DNA of 15,427 nucleotides, taken from Firmicutes bacterium UBA994 (GTDB taxonomy: Bacteria; Bacillota; UBA994). The notes under the pieces were generated by a model. That model searched no databases. It was not told where the DNA came from and was given only the letters and a program-made list of their open reading frames with translations. The stretch's first letter is position 1; every line of letters starts with the position of its first letter. Made by a program: the position numbers and the translations under genes. The stretch lies in the NCBI GenBank assembly GCA_002292025.1, contig DBBC01000052.1, forward strand, positions 1 through 15,427, read 5' to 3'. Positions 1-8,200 of the stretch are shown in pieces.

Positions 1-1
1 A

Positions 2-58
2 GGCGAAGCAGGGTATAGCTTTGACATTGCGGTGAAACTAAGGGCGGTAGTGCCATGA
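2..58 (+). CDS. PilN-like pilus assembly protein, C-terminal end (partial)
   Basis: Only the last 18 codons are inside the window, read from base 2 to the TGA at 56-58. The frame encodes a short alternating hydrophobic/polar tail (around Y5-S-F-D-I-A-V) of the kind that ends the ferredoxin-like domain of PilN/GspL-type inner-membrane proteins. The stop overlaps the ATG of the next gene in an ATGA arrangement, which points to translational coupling. The assignment rests mainly on position, since pilN normally precedes pilO. The fragment is too short to identify by itself. Confidence 0.5.
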   Translation, partial: GEAGYSFDIAVKLRAVVP

Positions 59-627
59 AGCTCAATAAGCGTGAACTGGTCTTGTTGTCGATCTTAGGTG
101 TGGCGTTAGCAGGAACGATGTTGTACTTGTATTTTTGGCAGCCGCTCCAGGCGGAGCGGGCTCTGCTCGAGCAGCAACGGCAGGCACTGACCAAGCAACT
201 AGACAGGCTGGAGCCGTGGGAGAGGCAAGAGACGGAGCTAAAGGAACGCATAGCTAGCCTCAAAGAGCAGATTCAGATTGTGACAGAGGAGAGGGAGCTC
301 GGCATCCCGCTGCCCGAGTTCTTGGTAATGCTAGAGAACGCGGCGCAGGTGACTTTCGTCCGCTTAGAGAGCACCAGTATCGCCATCTCGGACATCGGTG
401 CTATCACTACCATGCAACTTAGCGGGACGTATCATGACCTCTATCGTTTACTCACACTGTTGGAGACACAAAGCGACGCACTCGTCTTAGAAACGGTGCG
501 CTTTTCCGGGGGCACGCAAGCGCTGACGGCGACGCTGCAAGCGCGTCTCTTTAGCGGTGCCGTGATCGGCGAGGTGAAAGTAGGCGGTTTCCCGGAGCGG
601 TCCCCCTTTGTGCCGCGCCGGCCTTAG
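55..627 (+). CDS. pilO: PilO-like type IV pilus / type II secretion inner-membrane protein
   Basis: The 190-residue protein has the PilO layout. A short basic N-terminus (MKLNKRE) is followed by one membrane segment at about residues 8-29. A charged, heptad-like coiled coil spans about 31-80 and is rich in E, Q, K and L. A small alpha/beta domain at about 85-170 matches the ferredoxin-like fold of PilO/GspM. PilO normally pairs with PilN and forms the alignment complex linking the cytoplasmic PilM ring to the outer machinery. Here the start overlaps the stop of a PilN-like gene, and a pseudopilin gene follows after 23 bp, so an operon is likely. The C-terminal tail after about residue 172 is proline- and arginine-rich. 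Family identity is inferred from architecture and context rather than from a diagnostic motif. Confidence 0.75.
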   Translation: MKLNKRELVLLSILGVALAGTMLYLYFWQPLQAERALLEQQRQALTKQLDRLEPWERQETELKERIASLKEQIQIVTEERELGIPLPEFLVMLENAAQVTFVRLESTSIAISDIGAITTMQLSGTYHDLYRLLTLLETQSDALVLETVRFSGGTQALTATLQARLFSGAVIGEVKVGGFPERSPFVPRRP

Positions 628-650
628 CTTAAGTCGCGGAGGTGTAAGCG

Positions 651-1127
651 TTGAGTTCAACTAAGAGTGGCTTTACTGCCATCGAATTGATTGCGGTAGT
701 CAGCATCATCGGAGTATTAGCCCTTATCGCTGCACCGCGCGTCAACGACGCGCTGATTACGGCCCGGCTGCACTCCACCGTGCGGCTGTTGGCCGCCGAC
801 GCCCATCACGTACGGCAACTGGCCATTATGCGCGGCGCCAATACTCGTATGGATTTTCTTAGGATAGCAGGGCACCCTCACCAAGTGCGCGTCTTTAACG
901 AGCTGGCGGTGGAGATGCCCGAGTACAGGAGGGTGATGCCTGCCGGACTTTCCTTTCTCGCTCCCGACGAAAACTTTGCCTTTAACTATTTAGGCGAACC
1001 TGTGGCTTTTGGGAACCCTACCCCAAACTCCACCATCACTATTCAAGCCAGCAATGGCCAACGCCTGTTCTTGATTTTAAGCCTTGCCGGGCGCATTCGC
1101 ATTTCCGCAACGCCACCGCCACCCTAA
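651..1127 (+). CDS. GspH-like type IV pseudopilin (prepilin N-terminal methylation motif)
   Basis: The 158-residue protein starts with TTG at 651, placed 6 bp after a GGAGGTG at 638-644. It carries a class III signal. The leader is seven residues ending in Gly7, the predicted prepilin peptidase site lies between G7 and F8, and Glu12 sits at the +5 position of the mature protein. A hydrophobic helix runs to about residue 30. The body is short and beta-rich, like the minor pseudopilin GspH/FimT class, with no cysteines. It is expected to be cleaved and methylated by PilD and to be a minor component of a pilus or pseudopilus. It follows pilO, and a strong stem-loop lies directly after its stop, so it probably ends this operon. 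Confidence 0.85.
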   Translation: MSSTKSGFTAIELIAVVSIIGVLALIAAPRVNDALITARLHSTVRLLAADAHHVRQLAIMRGANTRMDFLRIAGHPHQVRVFNELAVEMPEYRRVMPAGLSFLAPDENFAFNYLGEPVAFGNPTPNSTITIQASNGQRLFLILSLAGRIRISATPPPP

Positions 1128-1128
1128 C

Positions 1129-1161
1129 GTGAAGCAAAAGGGACGGAGCCTTTTGCTTCAC
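1129..1161 (+). terminator. Perfect 13-bp stem-loop after the pilus operon
   Basis: GTGAAGCAAAAGG (1129-1141) pairs without mismatch with CCTTTTGCTTCAC (1149-1161) around a 7-base loop. It begins two bases after the pseudopilin stop and ends 11 bases before the papA ribosome binding site. No run of T follows, so it is not a textbook intrinsic terminator. It could attenuate transcription, protect a 3' end, or be a processing site between the pilus genes and papA. Confidence 0.55.
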
Positions 1162-1189
1162 AGCTTAACTACAAAGGAGAGTGACCACA

Positions 1190-2251
1190 GTGAGCAGACT
1201 TAACAAGTTTCGCGCCAGCCTGCCGGAGGGTATAGACGCCTTTCTTATCGCCAAGCCGGATAACCGTGCCTACCTGACCGGCTTTACAGGCTCTAACGGG
1301 TACGTGCTGGTCAGTCGGGATATGGCGCTTATCCTCACCGATTTTCGCTATATCGAGCAGGTGGCCGCGGAGGCACCGGAGTTTAGCGCGGTAGACTACA
1401 AGGCATCGCTCCACGACGCCTTGCAGCAAGCTTTGACCGAACACAGGATAAGCAGACTCGGCTTGGAGAGTGACTTTACAACGGTGAGTAACTATCAGGC
1501 CTATAAAGACAAGCTGCAGGCAGAGCTCGTCCCGCAGACGGGCCCCATAGAGAAGCTGCGCATGGTTAAAGACGCCTCTGAACTGGCTTCGATGCGGCAA
1601 GCAGCAGCCATAGCGGAAGAAGCCTTGCGGCAAACGCTGCCCAAGATTAAAGTCGGCGTGTCTGAGGCTTTTATTGCGCTAGAGCTAGAGGTGGCCATGC
1701 GTCGGTTGGGGGCAGAGCGCATCGCCTTTGACATTATCGCCGCTTCCGGGCCGCGCTCCAGTCTGCCGCACGGACGAGCCAGCGGCCGCTTAATCGAAAG
1801 CGGAGATTTCTTGACGCTGGACTTCGGCGCTGTATACAATGGGTATTGCAGCGATATGACACGCACCTTCGTGATCGGTGCCGCGTCAACCGAGCAACGC
1901 CGGGTCTACAACATTGTGCTGGAGGCTCAGCAAGCCGCCCTTGCCGCCGTTAAACCCGGGCTCTTGGGCAAAGAAGTAGACGCCGTCGCGCGCGGGATCA
2001 TCACCGCGGCGGGTCACGGCGAGCACTTTGGGCACGGTCTTGGGCATGGCATCGGTCGGGCTGTGCATGAAGGCCCCTCCGCCGGTACCAAAGGCGAGGA
2101 CGCACTAGAGCCTAATATGGTTATTACCGTGGAACCGGGGATTTATATCCCCAACTTCGGCGGTGTACGCATCGAGGACATGGTCGTCCTTACCCCGGCG
2201 GGGTGCGAAAACTTCTATAGCTTTAGCAAAGAGCTGATTGTACTCTATTAG
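1190..2251 (+). CDS. papA: Xaa-Pro aminopeptidase (aminopeptidase P, peptidase M24B)
   Basis: This is a cytoplasmic metallopeptidase that removes an N-terminal residue preceding proline. With the start at GTG 1190 the protein has 353 residues. The in-frame GTG at 1181 is only one base from the AAAGGAG (1173-1179), whereas 1190 has a normal 10-base gap. The N-terminal creatinase-like domain covers about residues 1-125 and the pita-bread catalytic domain the rest. All five metal ligands of the M24 fold are visible: Asp211 in LDFGA, Asp222 in CSDMTR, His286 in GLGHGIG, Glu315 in VEPGIY and Glu329 in RIEDM. The length is typical of the short aminopeptidase P form. It sits directly upstream of efp, a common pairing in Bacillota that fits their shared link to proline-rich proteins. 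Confidence 0.93.
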   Translation: MSRLNKFRASLPEGIDAFLIAKPDNRAYLTGFTGSNGYVLVSRDMALILTDFRYIEQVAAEAPEFSAVDYKASLHDALQQALTEHRISRLGLESDFTTVSNYQAYKDKLQAELVPQTGPIEKLRMVKDASELASMRQAAAIAEEALRQTLPKIKVGVSEAFIALELEVAMRRLGAERIAFDIIAASGPRSSLPHGRASGRLIESGDFLTLDFGAVYNGYCSDMTRTFVIGAASTEQRRVYNIVLEAQQAALAAVKPGLLGKEVDAVARGIITAAGHGEHFGHGLGHGIGRAVHEGPSAGTKGEDALEPNMVITVEPGIYIPNFGGVRIEDMVVLTPAGCENFYSFSKELIVLY

Positions 2252-2281
2252 TGACTATCCACGAAGTACACGAAGGAACAC

Positions 2282-2309
2282 GATTTGTCTTTTGTCTTTT
2301 GTTTTTTGT
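2282..2309 (+). repeat. CTTTTGT heptanucleotide repeat, copy 1 (imperfect)
   Basis: About four tandem 7-base units lie in the papA-efp gap. Two are exact CTTTTGT (2289-2295, 2296-2302); the outer ones are GATTTGT and TTTTTGT. A further pyrimidine-rich tract continues to about 2330. The same unit occurs near 5207 and 10811. Confidence 0.75.
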
Positions 2310-2362
2310 TTTTCTCTTTCTCAACTCCACCACTGAATACTCATCTTTAAGGGAGGCCATCC

Positions 2363-2920
2363 ATGATTTCGACTAACGACTTTCGTACCGGTCTCACCAT
2401 TGAGCTTGACGGCGCGGTGTTCCAAGTAGTGGATTTTCAGCATGTCAAGCCCGGCAAGGGCGCGGCCTTTGTGCGGGCTAATCTTAAAAACGTGGAAACC
2501 GGCGCGGTACAAGAAACCACCTTTCGCGCGGGGGAAAAAGTAAACCGCGCCCACGTAGAGCGCTGTCAGATGCAATATCTCTATGATACGGGAGATTTCT
2601 ACACTTTTATGGACGGCACCACCTTTGAGCAAGTTAATGTCAACCACGATGTGTTGGGCGATGACATTAAGTTTCTCAAAGAAAATGAAAGCGTCACCAT
2701 GATGATGTACGGACAGCGCATTATCGGTATCGAGCTGCCTTACTACGTGGAGCTGGTGGTAAAGGAAACAGCTCCCGGCTTCCGCGGGGACACAGCCACG
2801 GGCGGCTCCAAACCCGCCACCATGGAGACCGGTCTGATTATTAACGTTCCATTCTTTATTAACGAGGGGGATAAACTCCGTATCGACACGCGCACCCGCG
2901 AGTACTTGGACAGAGTATAA
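2363..2920 (+). CDS. efp: Translation elongation factor P
   Basis: EF-P binds the ribosome between the P and E sites and relieves stalling at proline stretches. The 185-residue length is standard. The start is ATG 2363 after AAGGGAGG (2349-2356). The three beta-barrel domains are recognisable: a KOW-like domain I at about 1-63, then two OB-like domains at about 64-126 and 127-185. The domain I tip loop reads PGKG with Lys32 at the position that is post-translationally modified in many bacteria; in Bacillus the modification is 5-aminopentanol. The C-terminal block ending in IDTRTREYLDRV is the conserved EF-P signature. No EpmA/EpmB-type modification gene is visible nearby. Confidence 0.97.
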   Translation: MISTNDFRTGLTIELDGAVFQVVDFQHVKPGKGAAFVRANLKNVETGAVQETTFRAGEKVNRAHVERCQMQYLYDTGDFYTFMDGTTFEQVNVNHDVLGDDIKFLKENESVTMMMYGQRIIGIELPYYVELVVKETAPGFRGDTATGGSKPATMETGLIINVPFFINEGDKLRIDTRTREYLDRV

Positions 2921-2942
2921 TAGAAACAGGGGAGGTTTTGGT

Positions 2943-4241
2943 ATGCTGCTTACAGGAGCACAACTCAGGCAAATTTTTGCTTTGACATCGCCGTTTGCGA
3001 CAAACGGGCAGTTAAAGCCCGAGAGCGAGCGCGTGACACTGCTCGCGGCCAACGCTAACTTCCCTTTTGAGCTCGAAATGCGAGGGTTTGCTATGGCGGC
3101 TGCCGCCGGGCAGGGGTCGCCCATAATTGTGCAGCTCAGCCACAATGCCGCCGAAGCCGGCGCGGGAGACCCCGGTAAGATTCCGCCCCTTGCCGGCGTC
3201 AAGCACTACTCGCCGGATACTAATGTAGTGCGCGGAGCGGAACTGGCCGCGGGGCAGATGGCGCGTTGGGCCGCAGAGTACGGCGCACCCTTTGTAGCAG
3301 TTTCGCTGGATCACTTTAAGGTGCCGAATTATACTCCCGCCAAGCTAAAGCATCAGGCAGAGGATGACGGCCTCGGTTTAGCCGTGGCGTTAGAGCGCGT
3401 GCGGCATGCCGTCTCATACATGCAGACGTCTTTCGGGGAGCAGGCCTCGCCTGACGTCGCCACGCTCCAGCTTTATGCCCTGTATCTCATTAGCCCCGAA
3501 TATATCAAGTTTAAACGCGATTTTCTGCGCGTGGTGGAGCGCGTGCGGCCGGCGTGGGGCATGATTGACACCGAGCTTTTGCCGCCTGTGCTTGATTTTG
3601 TCGTCACCCGGGAAATCACCGATGCGGTGCGCTTTGGCGTGGGTAATCACGAAATCATGGTGGAGGCGGAGTTTGGCGCCACCGGCACGGACGGGCAGGC
3701 ACTCGACTACCGCCGTCTGACGGGGGCGGATCTAGACAGATTTGCGGCACAAGTGGTATCTTTTGTGCGCTATACGGGAGCAGACGCCATTGCTTATCCC
3801 ATCGGCATGGAACATGCCGCCAAGAAAGGGCAAAAACACGAGCCCGACGTTAGGCGTCTTGAAGTGGTGCAGAGTGCTTTGTTTAAGGCCTTTGGGCGCT
3901 ATATTCCCTTTGCGCAGCACGGCGGCACCGGCGCTGCTAAGGTCGCGCGCGGCCTAGTGGGCAAGAATAACATCAATACTCATTTTCTTGTAGCGGGTGC
4001 TTTGGCTATGGCTGAGTATGGCCTCGCCCATATTGACGGAATTCGCGCGGGCGACAAGAAATATTGCGGCGCGGCCGTCTTTAACAATTACTTACAGGCG
4101 GTAGCCGAGGCGGCTTTATCTAAGCTGGAAGAGACCGGCAGCCGCAATCTGGGGACAGTTCTTCGCCACAGCCTCAGTGTCGCGCCGCAAGCGGCAGTGG
4201 CCTCCGTTGCCGGCAAGACACCCGGCGCATACGACGAGTAG
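2943..4241 (+). CDS. Class II fructose/ketose-bisphosphate aldolase-like enzyme, enlarged
   Basis: The 432-residue protein has the zinc-dependent class II aldolase pattern. SLDH places Asp123 as the catalytic acid and His124 as a metal ligand. MID at 207-209 matches the FBA MxD(G/A)S block. EAE at 241-243 supplies the glutamate. PIGMEH (His291) and QHGGTG (His326) match the two other metal histidines. Classical class II aldolases are about 285-360 residues, and here DH and MID are separated by about 83 residues instead of roughly 20, so a long insertion sits in the barrel. A good GGGGAGG (2930-2936) precedes ATG 2943. It lies between efp and rex, 21 bp before the rex start. The substrate cannot be deduced; glycolytic FBA activity is possible but unproven. 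Confidence 0.75.
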   Translation: MLLTGAQLRQIFALTSPFATNGQLKPESERVTLLAANANFPFELEMRGFAMAAAAGQGSPIIVQLSHNAAEAGAGDPGKIPPLAGVKHYSPDTNVVRGAELAAGQMARWAAEYGAPFVAVSLDHFKVPNYTPAKLKHQAEDDGLGLAVALERVRHAVSYMQTSFGEQASPDVATLQLYALYLISPEYIKFKRDFLRVVERVRPAWGMIDTELLPPVLDFVVTREITDAVRFGVGNHEIMVEAEFGATGTDGQALDYRRLTGADLDRFAAQVVSFVRYTGADAIAYPIGMEHAAKKGQKHEPDVRRLEVVQSALFKAFGRYIPFAQHGGTGAAKVARGLVGKNNINTHFLVAGALAMAEYGLAHIDGIRAGDKKYCGAAVFNNYLQAVAEAALSKLEETGSRNLGTVLRHSLSVAPQAAVASVAGKTPGAYDE

Positions 4242-4262
4242 ATTGTAAAGAGGATGAAGTTT

Positions 4263-4895
4263 ATGGTCGGGAACATTCCTCGCCCCACGATTGAGCGGCT
4301 GCCGCTGTATCTTAGGTGCCTAGCCCGCCTTAAGAGCACGGGCGTAGACGTGGTTTCCTCCGAAGAACTTGGCAAGCTTTTGGCGATCACTTCCGTACAG
4401 ATTCGCAAGGACCTAGCTTTTTTTGGCGAGTTTGGCCGCCGCGGTATCGGGTACGATGTCGCTTCCCTCGCGCGGCAGGTGGCTGCTATTTTGGGCGCAG
4501 ACCAGCCGCAGCGCATCGCCCTCGTGGGGCTGGGCCATTTAGGGCAGGCCTTGGCGAACTACGAAGGGTTTCGCGAACACGGGTTTAACATTGCCGTGAT
4601 GTTCGACGTCGACCCCAGCAAAGTAGGGCTCACCGTGGCCGGTCAAAAGATACTGCCGGTTGACCGCATGGTGGATGTCGTCAGGCATACAGGCATTGAT
4701 ATTGCTGTGCTGTCAGTGCCCGCGCACGCGGCGCAGCGCGTGACGGATGTGCTGGTGCGAGCCGGGGTGCGGGCCATCTGGAACTTTGCGCCGGTGCGGC
4801 TGAACGTGCCGGAGCACGTGGAGGTGCGGCAGGAGAACCTTATCGTCGGCTTGTTGGCGTTGTCGTATTACTTAAAAGAGGGCAAGGGGGGGTAA
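4263..4895 (+). CDS. rex: Redox-sensing transcriptional repressor Rex
   Basis: Rex is a homodimeric repressor that leaves its operators when NADH rises relative to NAD+. I prefer ATG 4263 (210 residues) to ATG 4254, because AAAGAGG at 4247-4253 abuts 4254 but lies 9 bases from 4263, and the resulting IPRPTIERLPLYLR start is typical of the family. The winged helix spans about 1-75, with the recognition region SVQIRKDLAFFGEFG at about 44-58. The Rossmann domain has the glycine motif GLGHLG at 89-94 and Asp115 in FDVDPSKVG. The C-terminal swapped helix ends in LALSYYLKEG. In Clostridia, Rex is known to control hydrogenase, NADH-linked and fermentation genes, which fits the redox genes to the right. 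No full Rex palindrome was found before rex itself. Confidence 0.95.
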   Translation: MVGNIPRPTIERLPLYLRCLARLKSTGVDVVSSEELGKLLAITSVQIRKDLAFFGEFGRRGIGYDVASLARQVAAILGADQPQRIALVGLGHLGQALANYEGFREHGFNIAVMFDVDPSKVGLTVAGQKILPVDRMVDVVRHTGIDIAVLSVPAHAAQRVTDVLVRAGVRAIWNFAPVRLNVPEHVEVRQENLIVGLLALSYYLKEGKGG

Positions 4896-4900
4896 GTATA

Positions 4901-5162
4901 TTGCCACAAGAAGGCGGCAGGCTCATGCGCCGGAATCGGCGAGTTAAGGTAGCCGCTGATATCACGCGTGACGATGCAATTGGCTTTGATCCACTTTGCG
5001 TACCACATAGTAAACGTCAGTAATAGCGTTGGCCGTAACGAACCCGTTGACTTCTTCGCTCTCGCAGAGAGACAGCACCTGTTCGGCATGATCGGCAAAG
5101 GGTGCACGGTCGGTAAGATAGTCAATGATGACGTTGGTGAGGAGAGCGACATCCTTGAGTTT
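4901..5162 (-). pseudogene. Decayed PIN-domain nuclease/toxin gene
   Basis: Reading the minus strand from about 5162, one frame gives the first half of a PIN domain: a VALLTNVIIDYL strand, a PFADHAEQVLSLCE helix and an AITDVYYVVRK segment ending near 4995. This frame stops at 4962. A second minus frame then gives the expected end of the domain: ANCIVTRDISGYLNSPIP and PAAFLW, down to about 4901. About 45-50 residues between YYVVRK and the VTRD block are missing, so an internal deletion changed the frame. The usual L-L-D-T-N start reads L-L-T-N here, so the first catalytic Asp is also gone. No antitoxin gene is recognisable beside it. PIN proteins are mostly RNases of toxin-antitoxin pairs; this copy should be inactive. 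Confidence 0.72.
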
Positions 5163-5206
5163 ACTTGGCCGGTAGGAGCAGCCAAAAGGGATGTAAAAGG
5201 CAGAAG

Positions 5207-5228
5207 ACAAAAGAACATAAAACAAAAG
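5207..5228 (-). repeat. CTTTTGT heptanucleotide repeat, copy 2 (degenerate, minus orientation)
   Basis: ACAAAAG, the complement of CTTTTGT, occurs at 5207-5213 and 5222-5228 with a degenerate stretch between them, followed by a further A-rich run to 5235. On the minus strand this is a T-rich tract lying just after the stop of the large fusion gene, where it might help termination. No convincing hairpin precedes it. Confidence 0.55.
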
Positions 5229-5242
5229 AAAAAAAGTGTTTC

Positions 5243-8200
5243 TTACAGCGACAGTCCTTTGGCGTGAAGTTCTTGGTAGTAACGGCTGAGCATGCTGTCT
5301 TGGTAGGCGCGCTCACGCATTGCTTTTCGCTGCGTATTCGGCAGCGAAAGCTTTAATCGGCCCTTTTCACTGACAATCTGCTCTATATCCGCACAGGGGG
5401 AATCATGCCAATAGACAAAGTCACAGGACTCCAGCGCGGATAATCTCTGGTACGGGGGCACAAGGCGCGCTATCTCGCGGCTTATCTCCGCTACCGCTGC
5501 CTTGCTGTGGCCTTGGCCTAAAGCACCCATCAAGGCATAAACTACATCTAAGTTGGTGTACCCGGACTTTGGCGGCAAAGCAGGGTTCACTTTTTGTATT
5601 TTACGGCCGCTAGTAGTGAAGCTCCCTGCGGATTCACAAAAGCTTGCCGCAGGCAGAACACAATCGGCAATTTGTGTAAGTTCAGTCCGTAATTGCTCGT
5701 GCACCGCCAAAAACTCGGCTCGGCGCAGCGCGGCCAGCGTTTCTTGGTCGGGGTTTTCTCCGAAAACGAAAACTGCCTTGATCCTGCCGGTGTGGAGCCC
5801 AGCCATAATCCCGTCATAGTTCAACCCAGGCTTAGGGTTTAGAGGCGCGTTCCACGCGGTTGAGAATTTCTTTAAAGCGGCAGCGGCCTCGATCGGCTGA
5901 TATCCCGGCAGAAATACGGGGGATATGCCCATATCGCTTAAGCCTTGGCTATTGCATCTTTCTCGCATGAGAACTATGCCGCGCCGTGGCAGGCCAATTT
6001 TACCGGTTACAGCGGCTATAGTTGCAAGAATCCTTATCGGCTCAGGGCACAGTCTTTTTGTCCCTGTCACGATTATAGGGGTCTTTGCCTGTATAAACGA
6101 TTCCGCGACCCCGGCTATTTCCCGTTCTGTCAATCCGCTACCTGCGAGCAGAGAATCGATATTTTGGCCTGATGCCCAGGCAGCGATGTCTGAGTACCCT
6201 TCCGCATACTTGTCTACAAAGGGTTGGTTTATTTTTCCGCGCTGTATAATATAGGCCAGTATAGCAGCAAACACGCCACTGGTAGAAGCTTCTGCTATAT
6301 GCAAAAATTGGTGACAGTCCTTGGATAAAAGGGAGTCTCTATTGTCGACAAGGTAAAGCTTGGCCCCACGCTTTGACGCTTCACGCAATCGCATGGCCAT
6401 AACGGGGTAATCCTTAATGTCGACTCCTACGGCGAGGATCATGTCAGCGGATGCGATTTCCTCATAACTGCTGGTGGAAATATCAAAGCCTGTGCTGTCG
6501 GCTAGGTAAGTTTCCCGTTCGGCGATGCTGCCGATGTTGTTGGTGCCAAGCGAGACGCGGGCAAACTTCTGGATCAAATAAAGTTCTTCGTTGGTGTAGC
6601 GAGTGCCCACCAATACCGCCATGGAATCGCCGCCGTAAAGAGCGCTGATGGCTTTGATCTTTGACGCCGTGTGATGCGCGGCATGTTGTAAATCAACGGC
6701 CTGCAGGGTGTCGTCTGACATCACCATCGGCGATGCAATTCTTTCCGGGTCATTTATATGCGCAAAACCAAAGCGCCCTCGGTGGCATAGCAGCTCGGCA
6801 GGGGAGGCGGGCAAAACTCTTACCACCCTGTGGCCTGCCACTTCGATTTGAATCCGGCATCCTACCCCGCAGAAACCGCAAGTGGACGATGCCGTTCTCA
6901 GTTCCCAGGCTGCGGGCTTAGCCAAGGGCAGGTTTTCGTTAAGCGCCCCGGTCGGGCATATAGAAACGCATTGACCGCAAGCGATGCATGAAGTTTCTGC
7001 CAGCGGACGATCGAGCGAGGGGCCGACATATGTTTCAAAACCCCGGTTGACCAGCCCTAAGGCCTCTGCCCCGACTACCTCGGCGCATATCTTTACACAC
7101 AAGCCGCAAAGGATGCACTTGTCCTGCTCTCTGATAATAAATGGGTGCACTGTCTTTTCGTATTCGTGCATTTGCCCCGTGATGCGTGCAGTCTGTGCTC
7201 CGTAATGGTCTGAGAACTGGCGCAGCTTGCACTCCAAGGCGTCAAGACAACCGCATTCTAGGCACCGTAAGCCATCTTTGATGGCGTCTGCCGCCGATAT
7301 TCCTAATTCTACTTCCTTAAAGCCCGCTAGGCGAACGTCGGGGGGTAAAAGGGGCATCGTTGTTTTAGGGACAGCAGGCACATCAGCCAGCGACGAAGCT
7401 TGGAAATGTTCAATTTTGCTGTTGAAATTGCCCGGTAACTCCAGCCCCTTTTCGTTTAAATACTGATCTATTACCGTAGCGGCACTTTTCCCGGCCGCTA
7501 TGGCCACAATGGCGTCGTCAGGACCGGTAACGGCATCCCCGCCGGCAAAAACCCCGGGCAAGTTGGTGGCGAAGGTTCTTTCCTCAATGGAAATGGTATT
7601 GTATTTGTTAAAGGCCAGTTCTTCCCTGAGATTTTCTGTTTCAACATCTTGGCCGATAGCGGCAATTACGGTATCGACTGCAAACTCAACAAAAGCGTCT
7701 AAAATAGGCTGCGGTCGGCGCCGACCGGAGGCGTCGGGCTTGCCCAGCTCCATTTTTTGGCAAACTATTTTTTCGACTTTGCCGTTTCCTTCTATGCGGA
7801 TGGGTGCGGTCAACAAATGAAATTCAACGCCTTCTTCCTTGGCCTCGTGTATCTCAATGGCCTGCGCCGGCATCTCATCCCAGCCGCGGCGATAAATGAT
7901 CAGCGCACGTTCAGCGCCAAGTCGCTTGGCAGTTCGTACCGTGTCCATAGCTGTGTTGCCGCCGCCTATGACCGCAACGCTCTTACCTATAGAGGTATGA
8001 CCGTTTAAGGACATGGAGCGGAGAAAGTCAGCGCCGCCTATTACTCCCGGCAAATCTTCCCCAATTACCCCCATTTTCTTGCTGCTATGAGCGCCGATAG
8101 CTATATAGACCGCGTTAAAGCCCAGCTTTTTTAAGTAGTTTATAGTAAAATCTTCGCCCAGCCGCATGTTGGTCTTAAACTCCACGCCAAGGCGCTCAAT

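Noticed and set aside
2321..3202. Long open frame (293 codons) on the minus strand across efp and the aldolase start
   Set aside because: It is fully antisense to two well-supported genes and shows no recognisable domain, so it is a by-product of their codon bias.
4928..4941. CGCCG-GAAT-CGGCG stem-loop after rex as a terminator
   Set aside because: It has only 5 bp and no T tract, and the bases are explained by the PIN remnant's conserved NSPIP segment.
4962..5225. An intact small PIN toxin gene of 87 codons
   Set aside because: The first about 20 codons are AT-rich repeat sequence with no family match. The domain is cut short, and its true C-terminus lies in another frame.
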